Part shown: piece after piece, positions 44,578 to 55,811 of the stretch
Layout: each line of letters begins with the position of its first letter
Position numbering within the stretch: position 1 is the first letter of the stretch
Source of the DNA: Clavaria fumosa
Lineage: Eukaryota > Basidiomycota > Agaricomycetes > Agaricales > Clavariaceae
DNA length: 64,000 nucleotides
NCBI GenBank assembly: GCA_951802425.1
Contig: OX637797.1
Location: 2,852,001-2,916,000 of the forward strand
Direction of reading: 5' to 3'
The notes under the pieces: model-generated
Seen by the model: only the letters and a program-made list of their open reading frames with translations
The model's database searches: none
What the model was told of the DNA's origin: nothing
Program-made: the position numbers and the translations under genes

Positions 44578-46753
44578 ATGCACGGAGCTATGCCCACTTT
44601 TACGGAGCACTTTGCATCTGTTCTTGGGTTAGGGCAAGACAATTCAACGCGATGGCCGACAATCAACAAGATGACTGTCATAGGCATATCTGCGGCGATT
44701 ACAGGCAATGTGCTCATCTCCCTCGCGCTCAATATACAGAAGATGGCACATAAAAGAGTCGAACTGGCTAGATGGAGGGAACAGGAGATGCGGGCGCCGA
44801 ATGAAAACGGCACCCGTCAGGCTGGTGGTCGACGGATGCAGCCCACTTTTCTCGAGGATGAATCTGGAGGTCATGCCCAACGCCCAACTGGCGATGAAAG
44901 GGATCAGAATTTACAACGAGATGAGGACGTTTTTGGAGATTTTACCTCGGAAAGCCACGCAAGAACGAGCCCAGAGACTGAGGCACTGCTTGCTGGTCCT
45001 CGACCACGAATATATGGCTCTTGGTCTCGTAACGCGCGTGCACACACACAATCTACTGCATCAGACTCCAAGGGGCAAAACGTGTTACTCCGCCTCTTTA
45101 CCTTCTCGCCACAAGCGTCCAAGCCTGTTCCTCGGAAGACTGTCGTGCTCCCCGTTGAGGTCGTGTCTGAGGCCGCAGCACTGAGCACACCAGCGAGGAG
45201 CATCAGGAAGAAAGTAACGCGAGGAGGCGAATCAGGTTCTAGAGACGCAAACGAGGCAGAATATCTCAAATCCAAACTCTGGTACATGCAGTGTTTTTCA
45301 TCCATCGCAATGTCATAATCCTCGTAATTAGGTGGCTTGGTTTCCTTCTCATCAATGTAGGAGAGCTGGGAAATTTCGTTTCATATGCTTTTGCACCTGC
45401 ATCCGTGGTGGCTCCTCTTGGGACTGTGAGCATATCTTTTGCCTCATGTTATTTCACTATCTGACTATTTTCTCCCCACAGTTTGCCTTGATTGCCAATT
45501 GTTTCTTCGCCCCTTTAATGCTTGACGAACGATTTCGAAAGGTGACCAGTGTTTGTAGCACATCCGTGTTGAAGCTAATCTTCTCCGCAGCGCGATCTAC
45601 TCGGTGTTCTGATAGCAGTCGTAGGCGCCGTCACGGTGGTGCTCTCCTCGAACGCTTCCAACGTTCAGCTTGATCCTAAAGCGTTGATCCATGCAATTTC
45701 ACAACGTGCCTTCGTCGTCTATGCAGCTATTTACGCGGTGGGCGCAGTAATCCTTGCTGTCATGTCTGAAGGACGGATTGGGAGACAAAACGTACTTGTT
45801 GACGTCGGCCTCTGCGGGCTTTTTGGTCAGTTCGTGACATTCTCACTGTTCAAGTTTTCCTTATCTCTTCTTAGGTGGTTTCACCGTGCTGTCAACTAAA
45901 GGAATCTCGACATTGTTGACCATGGAATGGTTTGAAGTGTTTACAGAGTGGATTACATACCCAATTATCATAGTTTGTCGAAGCCCTGCTTTCCTTACCC
46001 CAAATGCTCACGACCTCCCCAAGGTCTTGTTATTCACAGGCATTGGCCAGGTCAAATACCTTAATAGAGCTTTAATGCGCTTCGATAGCAAGGTCAGTCT
46101 CACTTGTCGAATCCCCATGTAACCTTGTTTTTCAATCTCCCCTCAGGTCGTCATACCCATTCAATTTGTCTTCTTCAACCTCTCCGCGATCGTAGGATCA
46201 GCAATTCTCTATGACGACTTCAGGAGAGCAACCTTCCACCAATTTCTCACCTTCATCTACGGCTGCATCGCTACGTTTGTCGGGGTCTTCGTCCTCGCAT
46301 CAGCTGGTGATGATAGCGAACCTGCGGAAGGGGAAGTAGAAAGCGAGGTTGAGGTTGGCAGAGAAGGTTCCCAATTTGGAAGTCTGTCGAGGGGAAGACG
46401 TCCGACTATCATGATCCCAAATCGGGGCAGGCAAAATCTGAACCATAGACACAGTTCTGTTGGCCTCGGCTTGTCCCCTGCTAAGGTGCGGCCCTTTAAA
46501 TCCCCATACCGGTTTTAGACTAAACTCTGATGGGCGCTCCTCTTTCTCCATCCGGCAGCTTTTGCTCGTCCAGCGCGATAGTACTGGCATTGGTTTTCGA
46601 GATGTGGACGTGGACGTAGAGAGCGAAGCGGATTCTATGACTGGATCCGTCCGTCGGAAGCGGACGATTAGTTGGTTTGGCGGGACTTCAAACGGCACTC
46701 CTGTAGGGAGTCTTCAGGAGAGATGGACTAGTCATGGCAGTCCGGCCCCATGA
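44578..46753 (+). CDS. NIPA-like magnesium transporter (DUF803 family)
   Basis: Eight exons: 44578-45281, 45332-45425, 45482-45541, 45591-45825, 45875-45972, 46024-46093, 46147-46485, 46559-46753. The first membrane helix (MTVIGISAAITGNVLISLALNIQK) is followed by a ~190-residue cytosolic insert, then the remaining family helices: WWLGFLLINVGELGNFVSYAFAPASVVAPLG, FALIANCFFAPLMLDE, DLLGVLIAVVGAVTVVLSS, VLSTKGISTLL, QVKYLNRALMRFDSKVVIPIQFVFF and SAILYDDF. The GELGNF and FAPASVVAPLG motifs define NIPA proteins, which carry Mg2+ across plasma or endosomal membranes. The long insert after helix 1 and the Arg-rich tail are usual in fungi. Confidence 0.9.
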
Positions 46754-47010
46754 CGGCGGATCTATGCATATGGAGTTCCTTCTGTCATAGTCTCTAGGCC
46801 ATTATGATAATTAATCGATTCTCTCTAAGGCACAACTGGACGGGACGTGTAATCTTCAACCCGATCACTTCTGGTCGGTTCGTCCATAGTCATTTCCGAA
46901 CGGACACTTCTCATTCGAGTTGGTGTTATCAAATCAAAACAAATTCATATGCACAATATCAAGCAAATAAAGGACACAAGATGAAGACTCAGACATTGAC
47001 GCCTCTCCAA

Positions 47011-49094
47011 TCATAAGACCAATACCGAGGCACCACCATCAGCGGTGATCCTATTTCTAGTCTTGATGACGAGATACCTCCGCCCAATTTGTGACACACG
47101 CTGTTGGGGCATATCGGCGTCCTCAAGGGATTGCGTTACCAATGCGGAGGGTGCCAGGACAATGGCCTGCCCGGTCTATCAATGGTTGTAAGAGGACAAA
47201 ATCAGCGCCTGAAATAAAGAGACAGTCAATCAAAGACCCACCTGCAGCGTCACAACCTTGTCGAACGCGCTGTCGGCCGAGACGTCTGCGGAGACGTGTT
47301 TTGCGACATGATTCCACCAAGCTGGGGAAGAGAATCTGTGCAGGATGGCGACGGTGCACAGATCAAGCAGAACGGGAGGCACAACGGTGGGCTCTGTCGC
47401 TCCCAGTCAGTAATGCAGCGGCATCATTTCCGGCGTGTACGGCCTGCACATACCTTGCGTGCAGATGATGACTCGCATGGCTTGATGACGCTGCTCTCGA
47501 GTCAATGTTAGTAGAGAGCGCGCCAGGCCGACGCTGGGGTCTGGAGACAGATACTTGGGAAGATCTGTTAGCAGAATGGCTGTGGCACAAACGGTTAGAA
47601 TGGCTTACTTTGTGTGCTTCGTCTACAACTAGAACCTTTCCAGTCTCAACATTTGCACGAACAAACAACCGTGTCACTATCTCGAAGAGACTGCACGCAG
47701 AAGCTGGATCGATAAAGGGGTCCGAGAGGTCAACAATAGTCAATTGGCCCGCAGCAAAGCGCGGGGCTCCCGTCCCCTTCTTATCGAGAAACGACTCGAT
47801 CAGACATAGTCGCTGCTCGAGACCAGCTGCCTGGGCGGGATTGAAATCTCTTTTCTTTAGCTCCAACTGAGTCATGAATTTTGAGTATGTAAATTTTTCC
47901 CCCAACTCCCGTAAAATAGACTGATGGCTAGAGTGAGCCATTGTGATGTACCCGATGACATTAGGGAGAGAAACGTACGAGAACAATCTGGACATATAGA
48001 GGCGCCGAAGTTGACGACCCAACGGCCATCAACGACAAAAACGCCTGGGCATCAAGGTCCGACTCGTGGAATGCTAAAGGCATCACTGTGACTGATTTCC
48101 CCAGGGGGGAATATACCTGTCGCATTGTTTGCAGACAGGATCTAGAGACGAACACATTGACCTTAGGGCACTTGATATCCTGGAATTTGTCACCCGGTTT
48201 GCTGATCCAAGCGGCCTCGCTGGGCCTAGCAATGGCTCCACCTTCGCCAAAATGAAGAACCAACGCAGACAATGGTTTTGCCAGGCAACCAATAGGGCGA
48301 TGCTTAGGAATCAACATGTTCTCTAAAAGTATAGAGACACTGTGCGATTTGCCAGACCCTTGTACCCCGCATACAATGGCCGAGAAGGGAGCGTTCTAAG
48401 AAACACATTCATAAAACACACCAAATCCGTAAACACGAATTGCCGCTTACCGTATTGACATAGAGGACGGGATCGCTTGGAATCTCTGTGGAGTCTTTGG
48501 AACTGGTGCACAAGCATGAAGACGCAACTCATTTGCTTGTCTGTATGATCCAACTGACCAGATAGCCAAGGTGCTTCCTAAAATGCCATACTGCCCAATC
48601 AACTCTTCTCCGCCGGCCTCCTTATATGCCTCACGAGTAAGCAACGGCGCCGTGCGTAGTTCGTGGTACTTCGATTGTTCTTCCCGCGCTAAATCAGTCG
48701 AGGAATGGTCGAGCAATTGCAGTTCCTGCTCCTCTTCTGAGTCCTGCGGAACATTCAGTGGGTTCAGAGACTTGGCTTACAGAGAAAGCGAGATCTCACC
48801 GTGGTGTCAGGGCATGAAGGACTGCTGTCTGGAGTGGAGAGACTACTATAAATGTTGGTCGGAGGCGCGATTTTCAAAGCGGTTGGCATGTTTATTGGTT
48901 GCCAGGTTGTGTCTTTGTTGCTGGGGAATTTCCAAGTCTGAGCGTTGGATGTCTTTGGAAGAGAGAAGTTGAAGGACGTGGAAGAGGGCATCGTGGGTCT
49001 TATATACTGAGACGTGAAAGATGGTTAGCGGCCTTTCAACACCAAAAAAGTAGCGACAAACCTTTTTATGAGTCAGAGGACGTTGAGATGCCAT
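47011..49094 (-). CDS. P-loop ATPase, HerA/AAA-like, function unknown
   Basis: Walker A GVQGSGKSHS (about 48,370) and Walker B KVLVVDEAHK (about 47,620) lie ~240 residues apart. Between them are a mixed region with LHFGEGG and a helical FTYSKFMTQLELKKRDF segment. After Walker B come LTREQRHQAMRVIICTQEP (sensor-like Gln at the end of a hydrophobic strand) and ILHRFSSPAWWNHVAKHV. This layout resembles HerA/FtsK-type motor ATPases. The N-terminal ~150 residues are disordered and Pro/Ser-rich. The first exon codes only MASQRPLTHKK, joined to Y at the next. Borders: ATG 49094, stop 47011, about seven introns. I know of no assigned cellular role for this fungal family. Confidence 0.75.
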
Positions 49095-49662
49095 ATTGAG
49101 AAGCGGCGTATCAGTTTTTGGTATATCAATGTTCAGCTTGGGATCGATGTTGCTGCGCGTCGAGCGCTGCGGTTTGAACCATGGAAAAGTCCGCGGAAAT
49201 AATAGTGGCGTGTTTTTTTTTTTCCTCGCCTCTCAACCGGGACGCGTTCCAGTTTCTGAGTGATCGATCTCGCCAGAAATGGTAATAAACCGACTGTGCA
49301 AGCATGAAAGGAGAAACAGGTCATCAACATTCATCGAACGTACCTTGGTTTGGTGTACCGTATGTCAAATACCCTTTACGGGGTAACCGCAAGTAAGCTC
49401 TGCTCCCCTTATCAACCAGGTTCGAAGGCGGCGCCGCGAGTCAACGCATCATTTGCCGTTTTGAATGGTGCTGCGAGCCAAGTGGGTTCAAATCACAAAT
49501 TGAGGCCGATAAGTGCGCGCTGATCCGTTGCGCTGATCCATTGCTTCACATTCCACATTTCACATTAACTTGCCTTCTCTCACAACGAGGTTTGTGAACG
49601 CGTGAACGCGTGACCGCGTGGCTGCGGAGTCGCATTAGCTTATTGTGCCTTGTTTGTCTTCC
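49095..49662. promoter_or_regulatory. Divergent ATPase/RRP8 promoter with tandem ACGCG octamers
   Basis: 568 bp. Four 8-bp repeats, TGAACGCG TGAACGCG TGACCGCG TGGCTGCG, run from 49595 to 49626, ending 36 bp before the RRP8 ATG. They create two ACGCGT sites, the MCB core bound by MBF in G1/S control. A T run lies at 49214-49224. Confidence 0.55.
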
Positions 49663-50944
49663 ATGACCTTGTTCCAAGTCACTGGCTGGTCTGTACCGCC
49701 TAAAGTCCTCAAGAAACGTAAAAGCCCTAGAGGTGGATCGCTCTCAGAGTCTCGCAAGGTTAAGAAATCTAAAGCGGCGCGAGCCTCGACGGAAGGCAGC
49801 TACAGTACCGTGCGGGATCAACCCAACGAGCGCGATGCCTCTGGAGAAACACGAGATGTTAAAATGAAAGCCTGCTCGGACAAGGAGCGTATCGGGCTGG
49901 AAAAAACATCGTCCACTGCGTCGTCGCCCAAGAGAGGCCGCGAAAAGAGCAAGTCAGGGAATCACACCGCACCGACATCCCGTAGCAAAGATGAAGATTC
50001 TCCCAGGAATGTAACGGCTTCATTGACGGCAATGCAGGAAAACATGAAGGACAGTCTTGACGGCGCTCAGTTTAGGTGAACCTGCCTATGTGCGTCATCC
50101 TTGTACTAAGTCCAGAGCTGAACTTGCCACGACAGGTGGTTAAACCATCTCCTCTACACGACAGACAGCAGGGAAGCACACAACATGATGAAGGAGGACC
50201 CAAGCATATTTTCTAAGGTCATCTCCAAACCCTCAGATGCTCGTGTGCCGTGATAGTCTGACTCGCCAGTCAAGTATCACACAGGTTTCCGCCGCCAAAT
50301 GAAGACTTGGCCAACCAACCCCGTCTCGCACTACGTCTCCCTGTTCTCGTCGTACGCGCCCAAAACTGTCATTGCCGACCTCGGTTGCGGGGACGCTACC
50401 CTTGCTCGGACCTTGATTCCGCGCGGTCTCACTGTTCTGTCGTTCGATCTCATTCCAGATGGAATGTATGTTGTGGAGGCCGACATATGTGCTCTCTTGC
50501 CTTTACCAGGTTCTGGTAGCGAAGGAGCGGTAGTGGACGTTGTTGTATGCGCATTAAGTTTGATGGGCAAAAATTGGGTTCGGTGCATCATGGAGGCGTG
50601 GAGAATCCTGAAGGCCAGGTGTGTGTGTGTGTGTGTTCCGAGCGATGACTTATCCCTTTTAGTTCTGAACTGCACATCGCGGAGGTTGCGAGTCGGGTGA
50701 CAGATGTGGACGAATTTGTCTCGCTGATATCTCGCATTGGTTTTAAGCTCAAATCCAAGGTATCTCTTTCCGTCACATGGCTTGCGGTCACGTCTTGATC
50801 TTATTTGTCCTCAAGGACGAACAAAACACGCACTTCACTTTGTTCGAGTTCAGGAAAGTAAAGAGGCGGATTGATGAGGATGAATTAACGAAGCTAGTAG
50901 AACAAGGGAGTGTGTTGAAACCTTGCGAATACAAGCGACGATGA
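49663..50944 (+). CDS. RRP8: rRNA adenine N1-methyltransferase RRP8
   Basis: Five exons: 49663-50075, 50136-50218, 50276-50618, 50663-50759, 50816-50944. The N-terminal ~125 residues are Lys/Ser-rich nucleolar-type sequence. The Rrp8 domain follows: WLNHLLYTTDS, YHTGFRRQMKTWPTNPVSHY, the SAM motif VIADLGCGDATLA, SFDLIP, VVVCALSLMGKNWV and EAWRILK. Yeast Rrp8 makes m1A645 in 25S rRNA. The third intron opens with a GT microsatellite (GTGTGTGTGTGTGTGTGTT), so donor choice could slip. The stop codon TGA (50942-50944) overlaps an ATG at 50941 that is in frame with the downstream UPRT gene. Confidence 0.92.
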
Positions 50945-51078
50945 GATCATCCAGTATTCTTAAGAGACGAGTAGCAAGAGTGGTTAGTGCGGAATGCACA
51001 CAAGGTCACGGGACTACTCATCCTGCACGAGATCGTGTCAGACTCGGACCTCGGAACCTTTACAATCACTTCACGACG

Positions 51079-52102
51079 ATGGGCAAACTAAATATTCTTT
51101 CGCATCCAGTGGTTGACGCAGAGGTGTCGAAGCTCAGACATACAAGTACATCGCCCCGGGATATGCGCGATGTTTGTAACACGAAGCCTGGTTTGCACCT
51201 CCTGTCGCTAACTTTCAGCGGTGCAGGGCATCCATCGTATCAGCACGATTCTCGCGATCGAAGCTACACGCACGCTCGAGCAGACCACTTTCGAGGGCGT
51301 GAGCCAAGAGTCGCGTCTCCGCGTTTTCCCTCCTCACCGGTTGCACGATTACAGCAAACACCCGTGGGTCCCTTCACCGGTACGGCCATCAAACCGCGGA
51401 TCGGTTTGACTCCGATTTTGCGTGCGGGACTGTCTATGACGGATGCTATGTTGTCCTTTTTCCCGTGCGTCCTTTTACATCCTTTGCTTCACGAACATGT
51501 CTAGATTTATGCGTGTTGGGGCAGGTCGGCACCAGTGTACCATCTAGGCTTGTTTAGAGACAAAATTACCCTGACACCCGTTGAATGTGAGAGATCACAG
51601 TGCCGTTCCCGCTCTTGTTTGTTCATCTGTCATTCCACCCGAAGATTATTCAAAGCTCCCGTCAAAGCCGCCGGTAGATGTCGTCTTCGTCCTTGACCCC
51701 CTGATTGCGACGGGCGGTACGGCATGTGCTGCGCTTACTATGGTTTTGGATTGGGGTCTTCCGGGTGATACTAGTCCCGCTGATTTGTCTCGTAGCGCTG
51801 ACAAATGCAATTGCTAGCGGCAAACGTCAAGCTACTTGCGGTACTTAGCTCACAAGAAGGGCTGGCGCTCGTGCAGGCGGAATTTCCAGAAGTTGAAGTG
51901 GGTAATGCGACTTCATGTGGGTAACTCATCTGACTCAATAATCCTGTTCCAGATTTGGGTGGCAGCTGTCGATCCTAAGCTCACGGCCAAAGGCTACATC
52001 TCACCTGGACTAGGTGATGCTGTGAGTATATCACACTTCTTAGGTTACTCTCACTGAGTAATTTCGCAGGGTGATCGCATTTTCAACACTATACGCCCAT
52101 AG
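51079..52102 (+). CDS. FUR1: Uracil phosphoribosyltransferase (FUR1-like)
   Basis: Eight exons: 51079-51171, 51227-51298, 51355-51464, 51525-51586, 51645-51764, 51818-51897, 51953-52021, 52070-52102. Motifs: GIHRISTILAIEAT, PRIGLTPILRAGLSMTDAM, SAPVYHLGLFRDK, PRPP loop VFVLDPLIATGGTA, and the C-terminal GLGDAGDRIFNTIRP that binds uracil. The enzyme converts uracil and PRPP to UMP in pyrimidine salvage and makes cells sensitive to 5-fluorouracil. The ATG at 51079 matches the usual N-terminus. An in-frame ATG at 50941 would add 46 residues (see findings). It lies only 134 bp after RRP8, same strand. Confidence 0.93.
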
Positions 52103-52180
52103 ATTTGGTACGTAACGTAAAAGATATATAGGCTTTGAGCAGCGCCTGTTTAATCACGAAATCGAGATCGATGCGGTGCA

Positions 52181-52188
52181 TCACGTGA
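52181..52188. promoter_or_regulatory. TCACGTGA box upstream of MET10
   Basis: The palindrome TCACGTGA (context GCATCACGTGACAAT) lies 140 bp before the MET10 ATG. RTCACGTG is the Cbf1-Met4 site of sulfur-assimilation genes in yeast. Here a sulfur-control role is inferred from position and sequence only. Confidence 0.55.
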
Positions 52189-52327
52189 CAATCTGCTGGT
52201 ATTACGCCATAATGGCAAAGCAAATCGTCATCGTCTGCTCGCGATCCAACTTCGCCATGGCTTCAATTATTGGATACGTTCCGTTCCCGTCCATCATCAC
52301 AGGGAGAGCGTTTGTTCCGCTTCCGAA

Positions 52328-55300
52328 ATGTCTGCTCGGATGCTCGATCTGTCAACTCAGACACTTTCTGCCATGTCTACCCCACCGTCGCCCTCCAGCA
52401 CGGTGTCATGCCTCGCCTCTCCTCAGCTGAAAGGTTCACCCTCTGCTGATCTGACGACTGTTTTTACGAGCAATGTCGCTTCTGCATCTAACGTCATAGA
52501 GTTTATTTCTTCCCGGTCAAGTTTGACTTCCACCGTGCATGTATATGATCTAGCTGAGCAAGCGGGTTTCGGAATGCTGGCCAAGTCGTGGTCAACATCA
52601 GACCTTCATCACACAGCGGCTGTCTTGAATCTCCAGACACGGCCTGGCGCTGGCCGTGCTCTGGTTGGGAGGTTGTCGGAGGAGACGCACGACGGCATTC
52701 TCACAGCCTATACGACTCCGGCTGGCTTGTCCGTCATGGCGCACGCGTTGTCCCACCTTCCCGTCGCCTCTCCGACAAGGAGATTAGTCATACAGCTTCC
52801 CAGGGTTGTAACATTTGGGGATTCGCTCTCCCTTTCACCCTCCCTTGCACCGTTGGCCAACGTCCTCCCCCTCTTGCCTAGTGAAGTCGTGGTTCTTTTG
52901 TCTGCAACTCCCCAAGAATCCGTAGATCTCGCCGCGCTCTCTTACAACCTTGGCGGGTCCCATGTGATCCACGCCTTTGATCATCATGGATTCTCGCGTG
53001 AAGTTGGAAATGCCCTCATCCCTCCGCTTAGTACGAACCCGACTTCGCTTTCCGTCTCCGACGCCGTCAAGTCAGCAGGCTATAGTTTTTTCGACTACGC
53101 AGGAGATGCCGCGGCACATACAGTTATCGTCGCGTTGAACGGCCCGCTGGTTTTTAATCTCAAAGCACTCGCTTCACAAGTGCCTGGTCTAGGAGTAGTG
53201 GTGGTCCGAGTGCTGCGACCTTGGGATGAGGCAGCGCTGCGAAAGGTCCTTCCACCTACGGTGCTGCGTGTGCACGTCCTCGACGATGTTCCTAATACCA
53301 TTACACGGGGGCCTGCCTACACACTTGTTCTTAGCACTCTCCTAGGATTAGATGTCGCCGTCCATGGTCACCGTATCACCCCTGCGCAGACAGAGGAGTT
53401 CCTTTCACACACCTCTGCCCTCTCGCACTTCCTTTTACGACTCCTTCCGACCGTTATGATACCTACGACTCCATTCCAGTACCCCGAGGCCAAGAAATTG
53501 CTCTTCTTTGCTCCCAGGAAATCCCCACTCGCTCATGTTCCTGGTTTGATCTTGGACACGTTCTCTGGGAGCAAGGACGTCTCAGCTCGTATTCTCACAG
53601 ACCACGATACTATTTCAAAGCAAGGTGGCATCACGTCAGACCGCATTCTCATATCCAGAAACGAGGGCAATCCGCCTGTCCCGATTTCGATTGCTCTTCC
53701 GTTGGTGTCGAGTAGCGAGGGACAGTCGGATTTCCTTGGGGTGGTAGATCACTCCTTGCTCAAGACACATCAAATCCTCAATTACGCCAAGCGCGGCTCT
53801 GTGGTGCTGATTGCTAGCCCCTGGTCGACCGCAGAATTCGTCACCAGCCTTCCCCCAGAGACCGTTCACGACATCGTGGAAAGGAAACTCCGTGTCTACG
53901 CCATTGACACTGCTGGCATCGCAGCTAAATTAGGCAATGGGGAAGACAGTCGCGACACGCTGCAACATCTTATCTTATATCACGCCTTCTTACGCCTCTA
54001 TTTTGGATCGGTCGCCACTGAGATTCTTGTTCAGAAAGTTGCCCTAGCCAACTTTGGGAAGGAATTTCATGGCATGCAGCTCACAAAGATCGGTGCGCAC
54101 GCTTGGGCAGGACTTTTTGAGGTGGATTTTGCATCGTCTGTGGTCGAAGCCCTGTCCGGCCCATCGAAGCTACGCGAGTACTATATCAATGCGATCTCCG
54201 CAGACACTATTGAAGGGGGCAACGCTAGCAGCACCGCACACATCAGCTCTTGGCACGCAGCGGCCAGGCATCTCCTCTTTCCAGATATCTACAGCCCTAT
54301 CCTCCCTTCATCTGCCCCCGACGACTTTACGAAAATTCCTTCCCTGCATCCAGAAATACCCGACCATACATATCTCCTCACTTGCACCGTTAATAGGCGC
54401 CTCACGCCGCTCGACTACGATCGCAACGTATTCCACATTGAGCTTGACACGTCTGGCACGGGGCTCAAGTACGCCATTGGTGAGGCATTGGGAGTTCATG
54501 GCTGGAACGACGAGCAAGATGTCCTCGATTTTTGCGCGTGGTACGGCGTTGATCCCGCTCGCCTCATTACGATACCCGTGGCGGCGGGACAGGGAGTCAT
54601 GCACACACGCACGGTGCTGCAGGCGTTGCAGCAGCAGATAGACATTTTTGGACGTCCTCCTAAAGCCTTCTACACCGATCTAGCGCAATATGCTAACAAT
54701 CAAGTGGACAAGCTTGCTTTGGCATTCATCGGTTCACCAGAAGGGGCCGCGACGTTCAAGAAACTAGCAGAGAAAGATACTGTCTCCTTTGCAGATGTTT
54801 TGAGACTATATCCGAGTGCCAGACCGAATATCGAGATTCTCTGTGGGCTAGTCGGTGACATCAAGCCGAGGCATTACAGCATAGCCAGCGCACAGAGCGT
54901 GGTCGGGGATCGCGTAGACCTACTTGTTGTGAGCGTCGACTGGGTGACGCCGGAAGGTGAGTTATTCGAACAAATAATCTTCAAAATCGCTCACGTCCTC
55001 GTAGGTAGACCTAAATATGGCCAATGCACGAGATACTTGGCTGGACTTCGACCTGGCCAGAAAGTGACTGCTTCGATCAAACCCAGCGTTATGAGGGTTC
55101 GTGTTGTTTCATCTATATGACGCGAAACTCACGTCTTGTCTTCAGCTCCCCCCTGACGACATGCAACCGATCATCATGGCGGGACTAGGCACTGGAGCGG
55201 CTCCCTTTCGCGCCTTCCTGCAACACCGCGCGTGGCTGTCTGCGCAGTCCATTCCCGTCGGCCCAACTTATTACTACTTCGGTTCGCGCCACCAGTCGCA

Positions 55301-55670
55301 AGAGTACCTCTACGGCGAGGAAATTGAAGCCTATATCACTGATGGTACCATCGCGCGCGCTGGTCTCGCTTTCTCGCGTGACGGACCGAAAAAGGTCTAC
55401 ATCCAACACAAGATGCTCCAAGACGCCGACGAACTCGCTAGACTATTGCATGACGAGAAGGGCGCGTTCTATCTATGCGGACCCACTTGGCCAGTGCCGG
55501 ATGTGTATCAAGCGCTTGTCGGGGCCTTGGTGAAACACAAAGGTATAGATTCTGAGGATGCTGGGATGTTCCTAGAAGGACTGAAGGAGGAGGAGCGCTA
55601 TGTCCTTGAAGTGCGTATTATTGTAAGACTGATGTTCATAAGCTGATATATATGACGACAGGTTTATTGA
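52328..55670 (+). CDS. MET10: Sulfite reductase [NADPH] flavoprotein alpha subunit (MET10)
   Basis: About 1,030 residues. The N-terminal ~450 form the pyruvate-ferredoxin-oxidoreductase-like domains typical of fungal Met10. An FAD-binding ferredoxin reductase-type domain follows: FHIELDTSGTGLKYAIGEALGVHGWND, RHYSIASAQ (FAD), YGQCTRYLAGL. The NADPH domain reads PIIMAGLGTGAAPFRAFLQHR and GAFYLCGPTW. With Met5 it reduces sulfite to sulfide. Exons: 52328-54956, 55005-55096, 55146-55610, 55662-55670. The intron 54957-55004 is 48 nt with no stop, so its retention would pass unnoticed in a frame scan. The last exon codes only Val-Tyr and the stop. Confidence 0.93.
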
Positions 55671-55811
55671 TATGCAAAGAAAACGAGTTTGAACATGCCT
55701 CACGTAAATTCACGCCGCTCGACTAAACAATTGTGCCGTATGTAGTAATTGCAAGGCATACCGTAATACATAGACTGGCTACACGTCTTCGCCCTGAGAA
55801 TGTTCATACGC

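Noticed and set aside
49481..49495. GGTTCAAATC, like a tRNA B box
   Set aside because: No T-stem pairing around it, no A box at the right distance and no acceptor stem.
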